This document shows positions 1 through 10,846 of a DNA stretch of 64,000 nucleotides, one piece after another; positions within the stretch are counted from its first letter, which is position 1; the number at the start of each line of letters is the position of its first letter. This DNA is from Tausonia pullulans (taxonomy: Eukaryota; Basidiomycota; Tremellomycetes; Cystofilobasidiales; Mrakiaceae). The position numbers and the translations under genes were made by a program. The notes beneath the pieces are model-generated. The model saw only the letters and a list, made by a program, of their open reading frames with translations, was not told where the DNA came from and did not search any database. Where the stretch lies: positions 322,501 through 386,500 of the forward strand of contig OX637639.1 of the NCBI GenBank assembly GCA_951802195.1, in the 5' to 3' direction.

Positions 1-3000
1 ATCCCTGCGACAAGCTCCTCAATAAGATGGAAAAAGAGTACTTACCCGGTGGCCGCCAAGATGGCAGACCGAGCAGCCCGAGAGGAAGCCCTCCGAGACA
101 GGTAGGTTGCTAAGACGCAAGGCGGGAATGTCAGCTTGGAGCGAGAGACCATGGGATCCTACAGAGTCAGGCTTGACGAACCACCAAGAGCAAGAAATTG
201 CAAAGGCAGAATTGCATTTGGGGCCATCAAGCTCGTGATTCGAATGGAGCGGACATGCCAGGTATGCTGTAGTGTTTATCTAGCGGCAGGGATCATCAAA
301 AGACGATGCAAGTTGAGGGATATTCATCGGGTACTTACTTGGCCGTCCATCACCACGGTCGAGATGTTGCTGTGCTTTCGAACGTAGGCTGCTGCTGGGT
401 AGAGCTCGCGTTCCACGAGCAGATCTATAATATCCTTCAGTCGGCTGGCATCCAATCCGCATCGAGGATTAATGAGAGCAACTGACCGACGTAGGCGGCG
501 ACATACCGCTCAGCAGCTTTCAGTGAGAGCGGTACGGCGTCCTGAACGACGATATAGACGAGCGCTGCCATCTGGACGTTCCCCTGTGTGCGGCGTCCCT
601 TGTCAACAACATGATGTGGCACAGCCAAGGTCAGTGACCAACGTACTTCTTCCAGATACACCTCGACCCATTGTTCAACTTGCTGCAACTTGCTCTCGTG
701 GAGACGCAGAAATGAGTTCCAGATGACGTCCTCGTCCTGCACTCCACGCTCTAATTGCCAAGGAGTTTCTCCGAGTACTCCCTTCTTTCGAGCCCCATGT
801 GAGGCACTGGGGGCGATAGATCCTCTGCGGATCTCGTTTGTAGACTCCGCGACTGGCGCAAGCGTTGGTGACGGACGAGCGGTCTCGGATGGCTCGGCAG
901 AATGACCACCGATGACGCTGTTTTGATTCGGTCGCCCGGCTGATACAGCAGTCGTAGAAGAGTGCATGGAGTCAAAGAGAGAGGGCGGAAGAGCCCCGTA
1001 CGGCCCGACGTAGTCATCGCTGTCGCTGTCGCTGTCCATCTCGTCGAGAATCGTGGATGACGAGGGCACTAGAGGCCGCGAAGGTGTTGGCGGACGATTC
1101 CGAAAGGAGAGGGACAGCCTCCGCGACGATGACGACGTCCGGCGAGAGGGCGCAGATGTAGAGGGAGCTGGCTGAGAATTACTTCCGAAGGCGAAGAGCT
1201 GCGAAGGTTGGTAGGACGTTGAAGAGACTGGTGGCGGAAGCCGTGGATCAGAAAGCGGTGCTTCGTCTTGAACAGATGAGTCACTGCCCGAGTCTGGGTC
1301 GGAGTCGAGCGACGATTCCGAGCTGAGAGCAAGAGCGCTATCGATGCCGAGCGAGGACGAGGGGAAGTTGCGATATTCCAAGGGGACATTAAGATCCGAA
1401 CTCGGATTTTCGACCAGCGGCGAACCACGGAGGGCCCGGATCTGTCGCTGGGAAGCCGAACTTGAACTACGCCGTGCCTTGCTCGGGTTCAGGTTGGAGC
1501 CTGTTACAAGATGTCCCTTAGAGACAGTTGATCGTCCGTCGGGAAGGACCATCCGAGAGAGCGGAGATTGGCTTGTAGACCGAGGTCGCGGCAGAAGTCT
1601 GGGGTCGGGTACGAGAGGAGCTGTCCGTCCTCGTCCAGGGGTTGCTCGGGACGATTGAAGCGGGAGTTGAAGGTTGGGAATGAAGGACGTGTCTGGCAGG
1701 GTGGCTCGGTTTCGGATCGTTGTCGCCCGCGTTCTGACGGCCACTCTCTCGCAATCGATCAGGATCGCAGCGAGCGATCTCCAGAGACCCCACTCCCGGG
1801 CTAGGCCGAGTTTCCTACATATCTGGACGAGTAACGGTCAAGACGGTTTGATCCTCGGGAGAAAATATCAGACACACTTTGGCGTTTCGGCGGCAGACTT
1901 GCACAGGCGATCCCTCGAGCTGAGCGCTTTTGGCGATGGTTTCGAAGCACTCGTCATTCCAGCCTGAGAAGCCAAATGACACGAGCAATTGACTGGGCTC
2001 ATAAAGACCGTCCCGCATGGACGGTTTACCTCGGATACTGCGGTAATTCAGGGAGAGCTTGGTCAGCCTCGGTTTGTGGGCAGTAACAAATCATGACTGA
2101 CAAGTCTTCCTCTGCTTCGCCAGAGTCCAGAAGAAAGGCGAGCTCTCCTCTTGAACTCCATGTGGCCCCAGACTTAGGGATCTCTTCGACCGGTCGTAAG
2201 CTGAGGCGGATGTCGTGCTGAACGACGTGGCCGCTCCGGTAAGCTGCCCAGAGCGTGCCGTGATCATTCCAGGCGATGTCTGGAGCAAGAACTTGATCAG
2301 TCTTTGCGATCAAACACAGAGGCCGACGAAGGCTTACCCCCAACTGGGCCGTGTCCGCCTTGCAAGAACTTCTGAGCTACACATGTGCGCCGGACGTCCC
2401 AGAGCTGGATCTGGCACTCGGACTCAACTGCGCCAGCAAGACTGACTGAGACGTTAACGTACGTGTGAGGAACGACGGCGAGCTCCGTATCATGACGGTC
2501 CCGCCAAGACACTTTGCCAACAGGATGCGGTGTCCGAAGTGTCCGGTGAAGCGCCTTGTTGGGTGTCGAGCAATCCCAGATCTAGAGAGATCACAACAGA
2601 GATCAGCGAGAAGGTATCTGTCAAGATCACAAACCGGCGACCGACATACATGGACCTTCTTATCAAGCCCGCCGGATGCAACCCAACCTCCCGCGGCACT
2701 TCCCGGTCCTGACTCTTCGCGGCTTTCCTTCCAATCGAGGCTCATGATGCCGTCTGCGTGGGCCTGGGGCTTCCTGTTCACAAACTTGTTGGGCCGCCTC
2801 CAATCGATCCAGCCGAGGGTGCCTGGACGAACGATGTAAAATGTCAACCTTCCCCGTCGGAGACTGGGAGCACAGGAGATCAGACAAACCGTTATCGTGA
2901 CCAACCGCAAGGTGTAAAGGGTTTGTAGGGCAAATGGCGATCGAGTTGATGGCAGCGTTTGAGGTGTAACTGAAGATGGTATGAGGGATTGGCCGGTTGG

Positions 3001-4269
3001 CGCGCAGATCCTGAAAGGCGTACTCACGAATCAGTGGTGGCAATCGCGGAAGGCAGGCATCCTCGAAGGGAGGTAAGGGACGCACAAAGACGCGAACGAT
3101 GGAGTCAAAACCCGCGGTGACCAAGATTTCGCCTGTCTCAGCGCTGCCTGGAGCCAGCCGCATGGCGGCAACAGGCCTTCGCGTCGGGTCCACCGTCATG
3201 TTCGTATCTGAGAAACAACATGCGAATTAGCCAGGCTATTGAGAGAAGGACAAATGGCACGTTGCCGGAACGTACGCATCTTCCCAGGATAGTTCACGTC
3301 CCAGATGAAGACCAGGCCTTTCCTGCTGGAGAGAAAGACCTTGTTGTCATGAACTGAATATCCGGGCCAGCATTCAGCACGCTTCCCCAGGGAACCCATC
3401 CTCCTTACGGCTGTCGGACACGTACCGCCTGTTCCCCACCTTGCCTCCATTACGCCACTCCCGCCTGTAGCCTCCTTAAGACCCTTCAGGATGCAGAGTT
3501 CCGAAATCTCGGCTCCTCCGGGCCCATGGGCCGTCCCCGCGCCGAACTGCTTCTCCGAGGAGGAATCCGAGAGAGCAGGGCTGAATTTAGACCTCTCGAT
3601 CGTCTTACGGCTGCCTTGAATTGCAGGCGAGGGAGTCCGCTGACGATTGCCAGGAGGAGTTCGAGACGCGCGAGGCGAAGTGACGGCTGTCGCCGACGAC
3701 ATGAAAGGCACCCTCTGCGGGACCGTAGGAGCGCCAAATGGTGGGGGCTGGACTGGTCCCGAGCCAACGGCACTGTTGTAGAGAGAGGGATGTGGGATGA
3801 CGCCGTCTGGAGGAGGCGGCAGGGGTGGCAGATCTGAAGGGGTGATGATGCTGACGATGCGCGCGACTAGAAAGGTAAAACGCAATCATCGACCAACGTA
3901 GATGTTGAGAAGATCAGCAACATGATCATCACCGAAGTGAAATGCTATACAAGTCCACTTACTCTCGTTCCCAGCAACGACCGCTCTTCCCCAGCCAGGA
4001 GGAGCGCGTCCGATCGAATTGAGGAGTGCGCCGCCGTCCTCGGAGACGTCGGCATTGCGGGTACCTGGACGAAGAAGCTTATGGACCTTAAAGCTCACGT
4101 ATCTGTCTGCGATGTTGAGCATGGCCGCTTGCTCCCCAAGCAGCCGAAGGTGGGTGGTGTCGAGTTGAGCGGGACGATTTGGCTCGGATGCAATTTCAGG
4201 TTCGTGAAGGGGGGTAGATCGGTCTGCTGCTGTGGCCTCGTGGTGTACCGGAAGAGAGGTATGAGCCAT
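1..4269 (-). CDS. RTC1: RTC1/WDR24-like WD40 protein of the SEA/GATOR2 complex (3' end cut by window edge)
   Basis: The N-terminal exon (3963-4269, ATG at 4269) ends at a GTAAGT donor, giving the junction AVVAGNE-IARIVSI. A Pro/Ser-rich insert follows, then WD40 blades. Visible blade pieces are VFLSSRKGLVFIWDV near 3320, VTAGFDSIVRVF near 3110, VASGGLDKKVHV near 2660 and CQIQLWDVRR near 2400. After the propeller comes ECFETIAKSAQLEG with VCRRNAKVC near 1880-1950, which resembles the helical segment after the propeller in Rtc1/WDR24. A long Ser/Pro-rich linker follows (about 900-1740), then further helices. Close to the left edge CSVCHLGGHR (about 52-81), just before a GTAAGT donor, fits the C-terminal zinc/RING part. 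In this family the protein acts at the vacuole upstream of TORC1. Exon joins in 100-470 are uncertain. The stop lies beyond position 1. Confidence 0.82.
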
Positions 4270-5030
4270 TGGCCAGCTGTGATGTGATTATGTCCAAGGA
4301 TGGATGCGTGTCAGATGGTCGGACGCGAGCGAGGGAGACGCGTTCGCTGACCTTGGTACGAGACCGGAGAGCTTTTGCATGACGGGCGTCTAGAGCACCA
4401 GTACGAGCCCCGCACTATCTATATCTTATGTTGCAGCGAGGAAAGAAGAGAGCTTGAGGGGCGAGCGGGCAGTAACAGAGCGCGCTGTGTTGAGGCGATG
4501 GTGGTCGAGACGCGGAAACACTTGACGACTCTCGCTCGTCGCCGACGAGGATCCTCTCTACTTCCCTTGTACATCCGTCGACATGACTTCCTCTCCGCCA
4601 GACCAAGCGACGGTCCGCGTCCCAGAGTGGCTGTATGTGTTCTAGCTTGAGAAGTGTCTTACATGGCGGAAAGAGCTTGCTATGAGAATTTAATCACTAG
4701 TCCGTTTGCTACGGACACGGCCAAAGCTCTTGACCGGCGCGCGCGAGTGTACGTTCGAGTCGTTTCATCACTCTGAAACTGCTGTATCGAGATGCAGATT
4801 ACACATCGGATTTCCACTCTCGATCTTCTCTGATACCAAGGTTTGATGTGCAGAGACCAAGCACTAGCGATGACATCTGAAGTTTGGGGGTCCTCCTCAC
4901 GTCGCCTCTTAGACCCGTTCTTCATTTCGCTCCTACGTCACTTCACACAAGGACTCCCAAGACTTTTTTTCATGGATGCTTTCCAGGCCATGTTTCCCCA
5001 TCATCAGCCCCAACCACCACATTACTGACT
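4270..5030. promoter_or_regulatory. Divergent intergenic region between RTC1 and the lactonase gene
   Basis: This 761-base gap separates two head-to-head start codons and must hold both promoters. Short open frames on each strand have no family signal or splice logic. I see no convincing TATA box. The last 60 bases before the + gene are pyrimidine/C-rich, as is common just upstream of starts here. Confidence 0.5.
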
Positions 5031-6515
5031 ATGCATCTGTCCGTTTTCTCCTCCCTCCTTGCCCTCGTGTTGACGTGCCTCACCGTCATGGCGAGGCCTC
5101 AAGCCATCCGACCGCCGCACGTCGGGGATGTCCCTCAGCAACCTCGACCGACAACAGTGCTCGTTGGCTCGTACTCTGGCCGTATCTATTCTCTCTCATT
5201 CCAGCCGCCGACGGCCAGAGGCAAGACGGACGGCACGCTCAAGATCGGACCCTCGTACCCGGTCGCTTCGGGCCCGTCGTGGGTGACGAGGCACAGCACG
5301 ATCGACAACATGCTCTACTGCGTCGACGAATTCAAGGACGAGGTCCTCGCCCTCCGGCTCGGCGACGACGAACAGAGCCTCGAGGTCGTTGGGAAGGTCG
5401 CGACCGGTGGGGGTGCTCCTGCCCATGTCGCCATCCTCCAGGACGGGTCGGCCGCCGTCACGGCCAATTACAACGGAGGCTCCATCACGGTCGTCCCCTT
5501 AGATGCCTCGGGCTTCTTCCCGGTCGACTTCCAGCCCTCCCCCATTATCTTCCCGTTCAACAACACGTCCCTGCTTCGGGACGTCAATCGCCAAGACGCC
5601 TCGCACCCACACCAGATCGTCGAGGTCCAGACCGCCGAGGGCGGTGTCTCCGTCTGGGTTCCCGATCTCGGGGCCGACACCGTCTGGCAGGTCGCCATCA
5701 ACAACACTGGCGGCGTCGTCAGCGGTAAGCTTGATCAGGGGGTCCCCATCAGCGGAGATGAGGGAGGAGGAATTCGACATATGATCGTTGGGGCGAACGG
5801 TGAGCTCTTACCTTCCCCTTGTGGGAGTTTGAAACAATCATCGCCGGCTTGGGTCATCGCTGACCTACTTTCCTCATTTCTTCTTCGCTCATCAGGCACC
5901 CAAGTCTACCTAGTACGCCTTTTTACAACTGCCTGGTCCATGCTCCAAGGTGGCCTGGTCACTGACGAGATGCGGTCTCTCTTTGCTTCACCAAGACTAA
6001 CGAGATGAAGCCGCGGCTTTCACACGTCACGTTTTCCGGCTCGGCTTCAACCCTCGTTTCTCAGACGTCCATCGTCCCGCCAACCCTCGCAAGCCCCATC
6101 CCCCAAAACACGACCGCCTCCGGAGCTGAGCTCCTCCTGCTGCCCAATAACACGCTCGTCGCCTCGATCCGGACGCTCCCCGACCGGCCTGTGGACTCGC
6201 TTGCTTTCTTCAGTATCGATGAGGAGACTGGTGCCGTCGAGCTCGAGGACTTTGTTTTCCCTAGGAAAGGTCGAGAGTTCCGCGGGGTTGGCGCCAGCGC
6301 GGATGGCGAGTACATCATGGTTGTCGGCCAGGTACGGCTGCTTCATCCTCGTCTCCTGAAGAACGAAAGCCTCACTGATGACCTCCTCGCCGCATCATCA
6401 GACCGACGGATGGGTTTCTGTCTTTGGCAAGGGCTGGGACGGCAAGTGGGCTGAAGTGGTGGACCAACAGGTCCAGCTCGTCGACGGCAAGCCAACTGGC
6501 GTTCTCTTCCTTTAG
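5031..6515 (+). CDS. Secreted lactonase-fold (6-phosphogluconolactonase-like) seven-bladed beta-propeller protein
   Basis: Four exons fit: 5031-5799, 5896-5912 (17 nt), 5996-6331 and 6402-6515. The start gives MHLSVFSSLLALVLTCLTVM, a clear signal peptide. The mature part shows propeller features of the lactonase family (Pfam PF10282): TVLVGSYSGRIYSLSF, APAHVAILQDGSAAVTANYNG and HPHQIVEV. The last two resemble the conserved PaH-pdG and HPHq patches. The C-terminus is QVQLVDGKPTGVLFL. Relatives include 6-phosphogluconolactonase and carboxy-cis,cis-muconate cyclase; the signal peptide argues against a cytosolic pentose-phosphate role. Several N-glycosylation sequons (NNTS, NNTG) agree with secretion. 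The substrate cannot be inferred. The gene converges on TUF1. Confidence 0.82.
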
Positions 6516-6778
6516 GGTTGCTTTAATCAACAACGTTTTTTTATCTCCACCTAATCAGCCATTTCCATTCGGATAGTTCTTCCCAAATTGTGTATCTCCA
6601 TCTCTCAGTCGTTCTGCTTTGCTCTATTTTTCGTTTGGCTTTGCAAACTGCTGTGACAAGACTTCTCTCGAGGAGACCTGCCAATTTGAGCCGCGTTAAG
6701 ATGAGAGGTTGTTCGTATCATGCGATAATATTCTAAGGACAGAGCGATGAGGGCTCAAATACAGCGTCCGCTTCAGTC

Positions 6779-9290
6779 CTAGAGCTGAATGAGGCAGGTC
6801 GAGTCAGTTGCTTGAGCCGTGCGTGCGCCGTGCAAGAGGCTTTCATGATGATGTCTCGACTCACAGGCTTCTCACCACCCCTGCCGTCAGTAACGGTAAG
6901 GATCTCTCCGACGAGACCAGTTCCGACCTAAAGACCGGCGGAAGAGACGGGTGTCAGTCTGGGCATCACCTGCTGCTTTAACGAGATCGTGACGAACAGT
7001 CTTTCCACCCTCGCGAAGCGAGAAACGGGATCCGACCTCGAGAGGGGTGTCGTGAATGAGTGAGCAGACCATCTCGACGTTGTCTCCGGGCATGATCTGG
7101 GGCGATTTCAAGCAAGGCAGGAGAACTCAGCCGAAGACCAGAGCAGCGCAGGGTGGAAAAGCAAGACGCACCATCTTCTCGTCGGCGTCCGCGGTACCTT
7201 CAGGCCAGGTGAGCTGGCACGTGACGTCGGCCGTGCGGAAGAACATCTGAGGAGCGTAACCCGAAACAAAGGGCGTGTAGCGACCTCCCTCCTCCTTGGT
7301 GAGAATCTGAGAAGCAGTCCGGGCAGGTCAGATTCCGGTGAGAGCTGGGAGCACTCGAGTAATGACGACGACGACGCACGTAGATGTTCGACTTGAACTT
7401 TTTGACGGACTCAATGGTTCCGGGGATGGTGAGAACCTGGCCACGCGCGATCTGCTCGCGCTTGACTCCACGGAGAAGAGCACCCATGTTGTCTCCAGCC
7501 TCTCCACGCTCGAGCTCCTTGTGGAACATCTCGATACCGGTGAGTGTGGTCGAAACACGCTGACCCTGTCCGAGAATCTCAAGGGTGGCGCCCTTGTTGA
7601 TGACACCGCGTTCGACACGTCCAGTGACGACGGTTCCACGTCCAGGGATGGAAAACACGTCTGTTGCAAAAGAGTCGACGGAAGAACGAAAGTGAGACGA
7701 GAGTCAGCGAAGAAGAAAAAGGGTGAGGGGAGAGAGAAAGACGAACCCTCAACGGGCATAAGGAAGGGCTTGTCGAGGTCACGGATGGGGGCGTCAAGCC
7801 ACTCGTCACAGTTCTTCATGAGTTCCTCAATCTTGTCCTCTCCGATCTCCTTGTCGCGGCCCTCGAGGGCGGCGAGACCGGATCCCATGATGATCGGGGT
7901 GTTCTCGCCGTCGAATTTGTACTGGGAGAGGAGGTCGCGCATCTCCATCTCGACGAGCTCGAGCATCTCCGGGTCGTCAACCTGATCGACCTTGTTGACG
8001 AAGACGACAAGCTTCTGGATGCCAACCTGGCGGGCAAGGAGGAGGTGCTCCCGGGTCTGGGGCATCTGTCCGTCGGTGGCAGCGACAACGATGATAGCGG
8101 CGTCGAGCTGAGCGGCACCAGTAATCATGTTCTTAATGTCTGAGGAGGAAAATAGTCCCCGTGAGCCGTGCGATGTCAGCGGCAGGACAAGGACCAGAGA
8201 AGGGAAGTTTCAATCACAATCGGCGTGACCAGGGCCTGTGCGCACGGGTGCCGAACGAGAGTCAGACAGGCAAGCGGATCAGGGAAGCATGGCGTGGACC
8301 GACAGTCGATGTGGGCATAGTGCCTGTTCTCGGTCTCGTACTCGACGTGAGCGGTGGCGATGGTAATTCCACGAGCCTTCTCCTCGGGTGCCTTGTCGAT
8401 CTGGTTGTAGTCGGTGAAGGTGGTCGAGCCGTTCTTGCCCGCAAGGTGCTTGGTGATAGCCGCGGTGAGGGTCGTCTTACCGTGGTCGACGTGCTGCGGG
8501 AGGGAACGACAGATAGACAAGCGGCTTGTCAGAATCGAACGAAGGGTGGAAGGGTGGAAGGTGGAGGGGTGCAAAGCGGCCGGCTTAGGGCCGGGAACTC
8601 GGCGCGCCGTCCGGACGAGGACGACAGGCTGTCCAGACGACCTTTCAGGGACGGCTGGGACTCACGCCAATGGTACCAATGTTGAAGTGGGGCTTGGTAC
8701 GGGCGTAGGCTCCAGCGTAGGCGCGGCGGGCAGCTGAGAAGAAACGAAGAGAGGTGAGCGTTTTGAAGAAGAGCGCCGGCCAATTGACGAGGACGGGGTA
8801 CAGACCAACACCGGCCATGGAGGGGAAGGGAGCAGCAGCGCGGGCGAGGCGGGAGCGGGAGGAAAGGATCGAGTGGGACCGAGCCGAGGGAAGGAGGACG
8901 GACGGGCGAGAGACCGAGGCCACTGGAGGAGAAGAACATGGAAAGCGCGGAGTGTCAGTCTGGTGGCTCCGACGAGAACCGTACCGCCCCGCAGGCTTCG
9001 TTCGCTCGATATCCCGCCTCCGCGCGCTGTCTGTGAGGCTCGGAGCGGATCGGCGGCGGTCGAACGTCCAGCAATCGAGACGGACAATGCCCCGGCCAAA
9101 CTATAGGCAGAGTAGAGGGCACGGCCGAACAGGTCGCCGGTCGTTGTACCCCAGGCGAGACGAGCAAGCAAGCCAAGACTGGGGGACGGGAAAAAGGACG
9201 GATGATCGCCTACGGACCCCTGGAGGCGGAGGAGGCGAGGCCGCCGACGGAGCGAGAGACCGTGGCGAGGGAGGAGCGCGTGCAGAGCAT
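6779..9290 (-). CDS. TUF1: Mitochondrial translation elongation factor Tu
   Basis: EF-Tu carries aminoacyl-tRNA to the mitochondrial ribosome as its GTP complex. The spliced frame gives [18 protein letters not shown] (P-loop, G1), [14 protein letters not shown] (switch I), DCPGHADY (G3), [11 protein letters not shown] (NKxD, G4), then domain II ([16 protein letters not shown]) and domain III ([25 protein letters not shown]), ending GEKPL-stop at 6779. Exons I place are 6779-6784, 6865-6927, 6998-7096, 7172-7306, 7380-7660, 7747-about 8140, 8218-8235, 8304-8493, 8666-8733 and 8812-8922. The exon at 8812-8922 encodes an Arg/Ser-rich presequence but has no ATG in a suitable place. The first exon is therefore likely 9218-9290 ([17 protein letters not shown]), whose GTCCGT donor restores phase. 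That exon is the least certain part. Two other donors are GTTCGT. Confidence 0.93.
8218..8235 (-). other. TUF1: 18-nt microexon of TUF1 carrying the G3 motif
   Basis: On the minus strand the 18 bases are flanked by ...CACAG and GTGATTG. Joined to the T that ends the upstream exon (8304) and the AC that begins the downstream one, they read D-C-P-G-H-A-D-Y, the universally conserved EF-Tu G3 sequence. The order is fixed by family conservation. Confidence 0.9.
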
Positions 9291-9549
9291 GCTTTTGGGG
9301 CGGAAAGAAAGACGGAGAAAGAGGTGGTGGAGGACGAGGGACAGGACGCGCTGGAGGCTGGAAAAAGCGGGCGGCGCCAGGCCGCGACGAGCCCAGCGAG
9401 GCAACGGGCGCTCGAGGCGGGCGGCGGCTCGCTGGCTGGAAGAGTCGACGGCGTGAGAGAGCGCTCAACCCTAACCACCAGCCAGCCAGCCTCCATCCGT
9501 CCCGGCCGACGCCTTCTCTCCCTTCCATCCTCGCCCCCGTCCCGTCATC
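9291..9549. promoter_or_regulatory. Head-to-head promoter region of TUF1 and SMD2
   Basis: Only about 260 bases separate the proposed TUF1 start (9290) from the SmD2 start (9550). The DNA is extremely GC-rich, with several CCAGC/GCTGG stretches and no TATA box. It would act as a compact bidirectional promoter for a mitochondrial translation factor and a spliceosome core protein. Confidence 0.45.
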
Positions 9550-10580
9550 ATGAGGTCCATCCCTGCCCCTCCCTCATCCGGGACCATGTCGCCCACGCCC
9601 GCACCCGCATCCCGGCATCCCGCTGACAGCCCTTCGCTCCACGCCCCTTTCGCTACCCACTTGCAGCGAGCTCCTTCACATGCCCAAATCCGAGCTTTCC
9701 GAATCCCAGGTCCGGGAGCTCGAGGAGTACGAGGTCTCCCAGGGCCCACTCTCCGTTCTCCAGGCCTCGGTCCGCAACAACACCCAGGTCCTCATCTCAC
9801 TCCGTAACAACAAGAAGCTTCTCGGTCGCGTCAAGGCGTTCGACCGGCACTCCAACATGGTTCGTCCTGCGGCCTTTCTCGTAGATTAGCCCGCCAAAAA
9901 AACAGGCATCTCTTGAGGCTTTCGAACGTGTTGATTCCCGTAACTCGGGCTGCGTTGCGGGTGGCTCCCTTCTGCTGGCCCTCGTCGCGACCTCGTTCTC
10001 TTCTTTGTCGCGTCTCGACGACACAATTCGTGGACGTGCTGCTATGGTTCCCGCAGCTGCTTGCGATTCATCAACGGTTTACTAAACACTGTGGGGTAGG
10101 AGCTGACCACATCTACCGCTGTGCTCTCCTTCGGTGCTTCCAGGTTCTCGAGAACGTCAAGGAGGTGCGTCGTCGACCCCTTGTCCCTTCACGCGTCCGC
10201 GAGCGCAATCACTGAAGGAGTCGACCTCGGTCGCTTCCCTCTTCTTTATTAGATGTGGACGGAGGTTCCCTCGAGCAAGAACAAGAAGCCCGTCAACAAG
10301 GATCGGTTCATCTCCAAGATGTTCCTCCGGTGCGTCTCGCCTTACGCTTACTTCTCGTTCTCTCTTCTCTTCCTCCATTTTCGGCGCTTTAATCTGATCG
10401 ATTCAATCTATGGGGTCCTTTCCTGGCATGTTCTCCAGGGGTGACTCTGTCGTCCTCGGTGCGTTCGAACACACGCGGCTGCTCTGCACGATCCACGCGC
10501 TCCTTCGCGCGTCGAGTCCCAAGTCACTGCTGACGCGTCCCCTTTGGAACCCACTTGTAGTCCTTCGTAACACTGCCTAA
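9550..10580 (+). CDS. SMD2: Small nuclear ribonucleoprotein SmD2
   Basis: This is a core Sm-ring subunit of the spliceosomal U1, U2, U4 and U5 snRNPs. The spliced product reads [79 protein letters not shown]-stop. It covers both Sm motifs and is close to human SNRPD2 in length. Exons: 9550-9554 (ATGAG, proposed), 9667-9859, 10144-10164 (21 nt), 10253-10329, 10439-10458 (20 nt), 10561-10580. The 5-nt first coding exon joined at 9667 gives [20 protein letters not shown]. If it is wrong, translation would start at the internal ATG at 9680. Donors include GTTCGT (9860), GTGCGT (three times) and, for exon 1, the unusual GTCCAT. Confidence 0.93.
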
Positions 10581-10846
10581 GCGCAGACCTTTGCTCGGAG
10601 CCGTGTTGGGTTGTCCAAATGGCTTGTGCGGTCGGAAGAAGAGGAGGCAAGGCTTTCGCGTCCATCGGAAAGGAGCTTGTCTCGCGCTTGGAGGGAGGCA
10701 GGCGGCTGGTCGACCTCTCATCCTGTCCCATCTATAAAAAAAGGACCTTGTATTCTGTGGGGGGAACTTGGAGGCTCTGTCCGTGTCCGCTCAGCCATAC
10801 GTGAGGCAGCTGGACCAACCCAGACGCTCGCTTGTGCAACAGCATC

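Noticed and set aside
8754-9626. A 290-codon + strand ORF across the TUF1 5' region
   Set aside because: It is Arg/Gly-rich low-complexity text in extremely GC-rich DNA, begins antisense to the TUF1 presequence exon and overlaps the SmD2 start.
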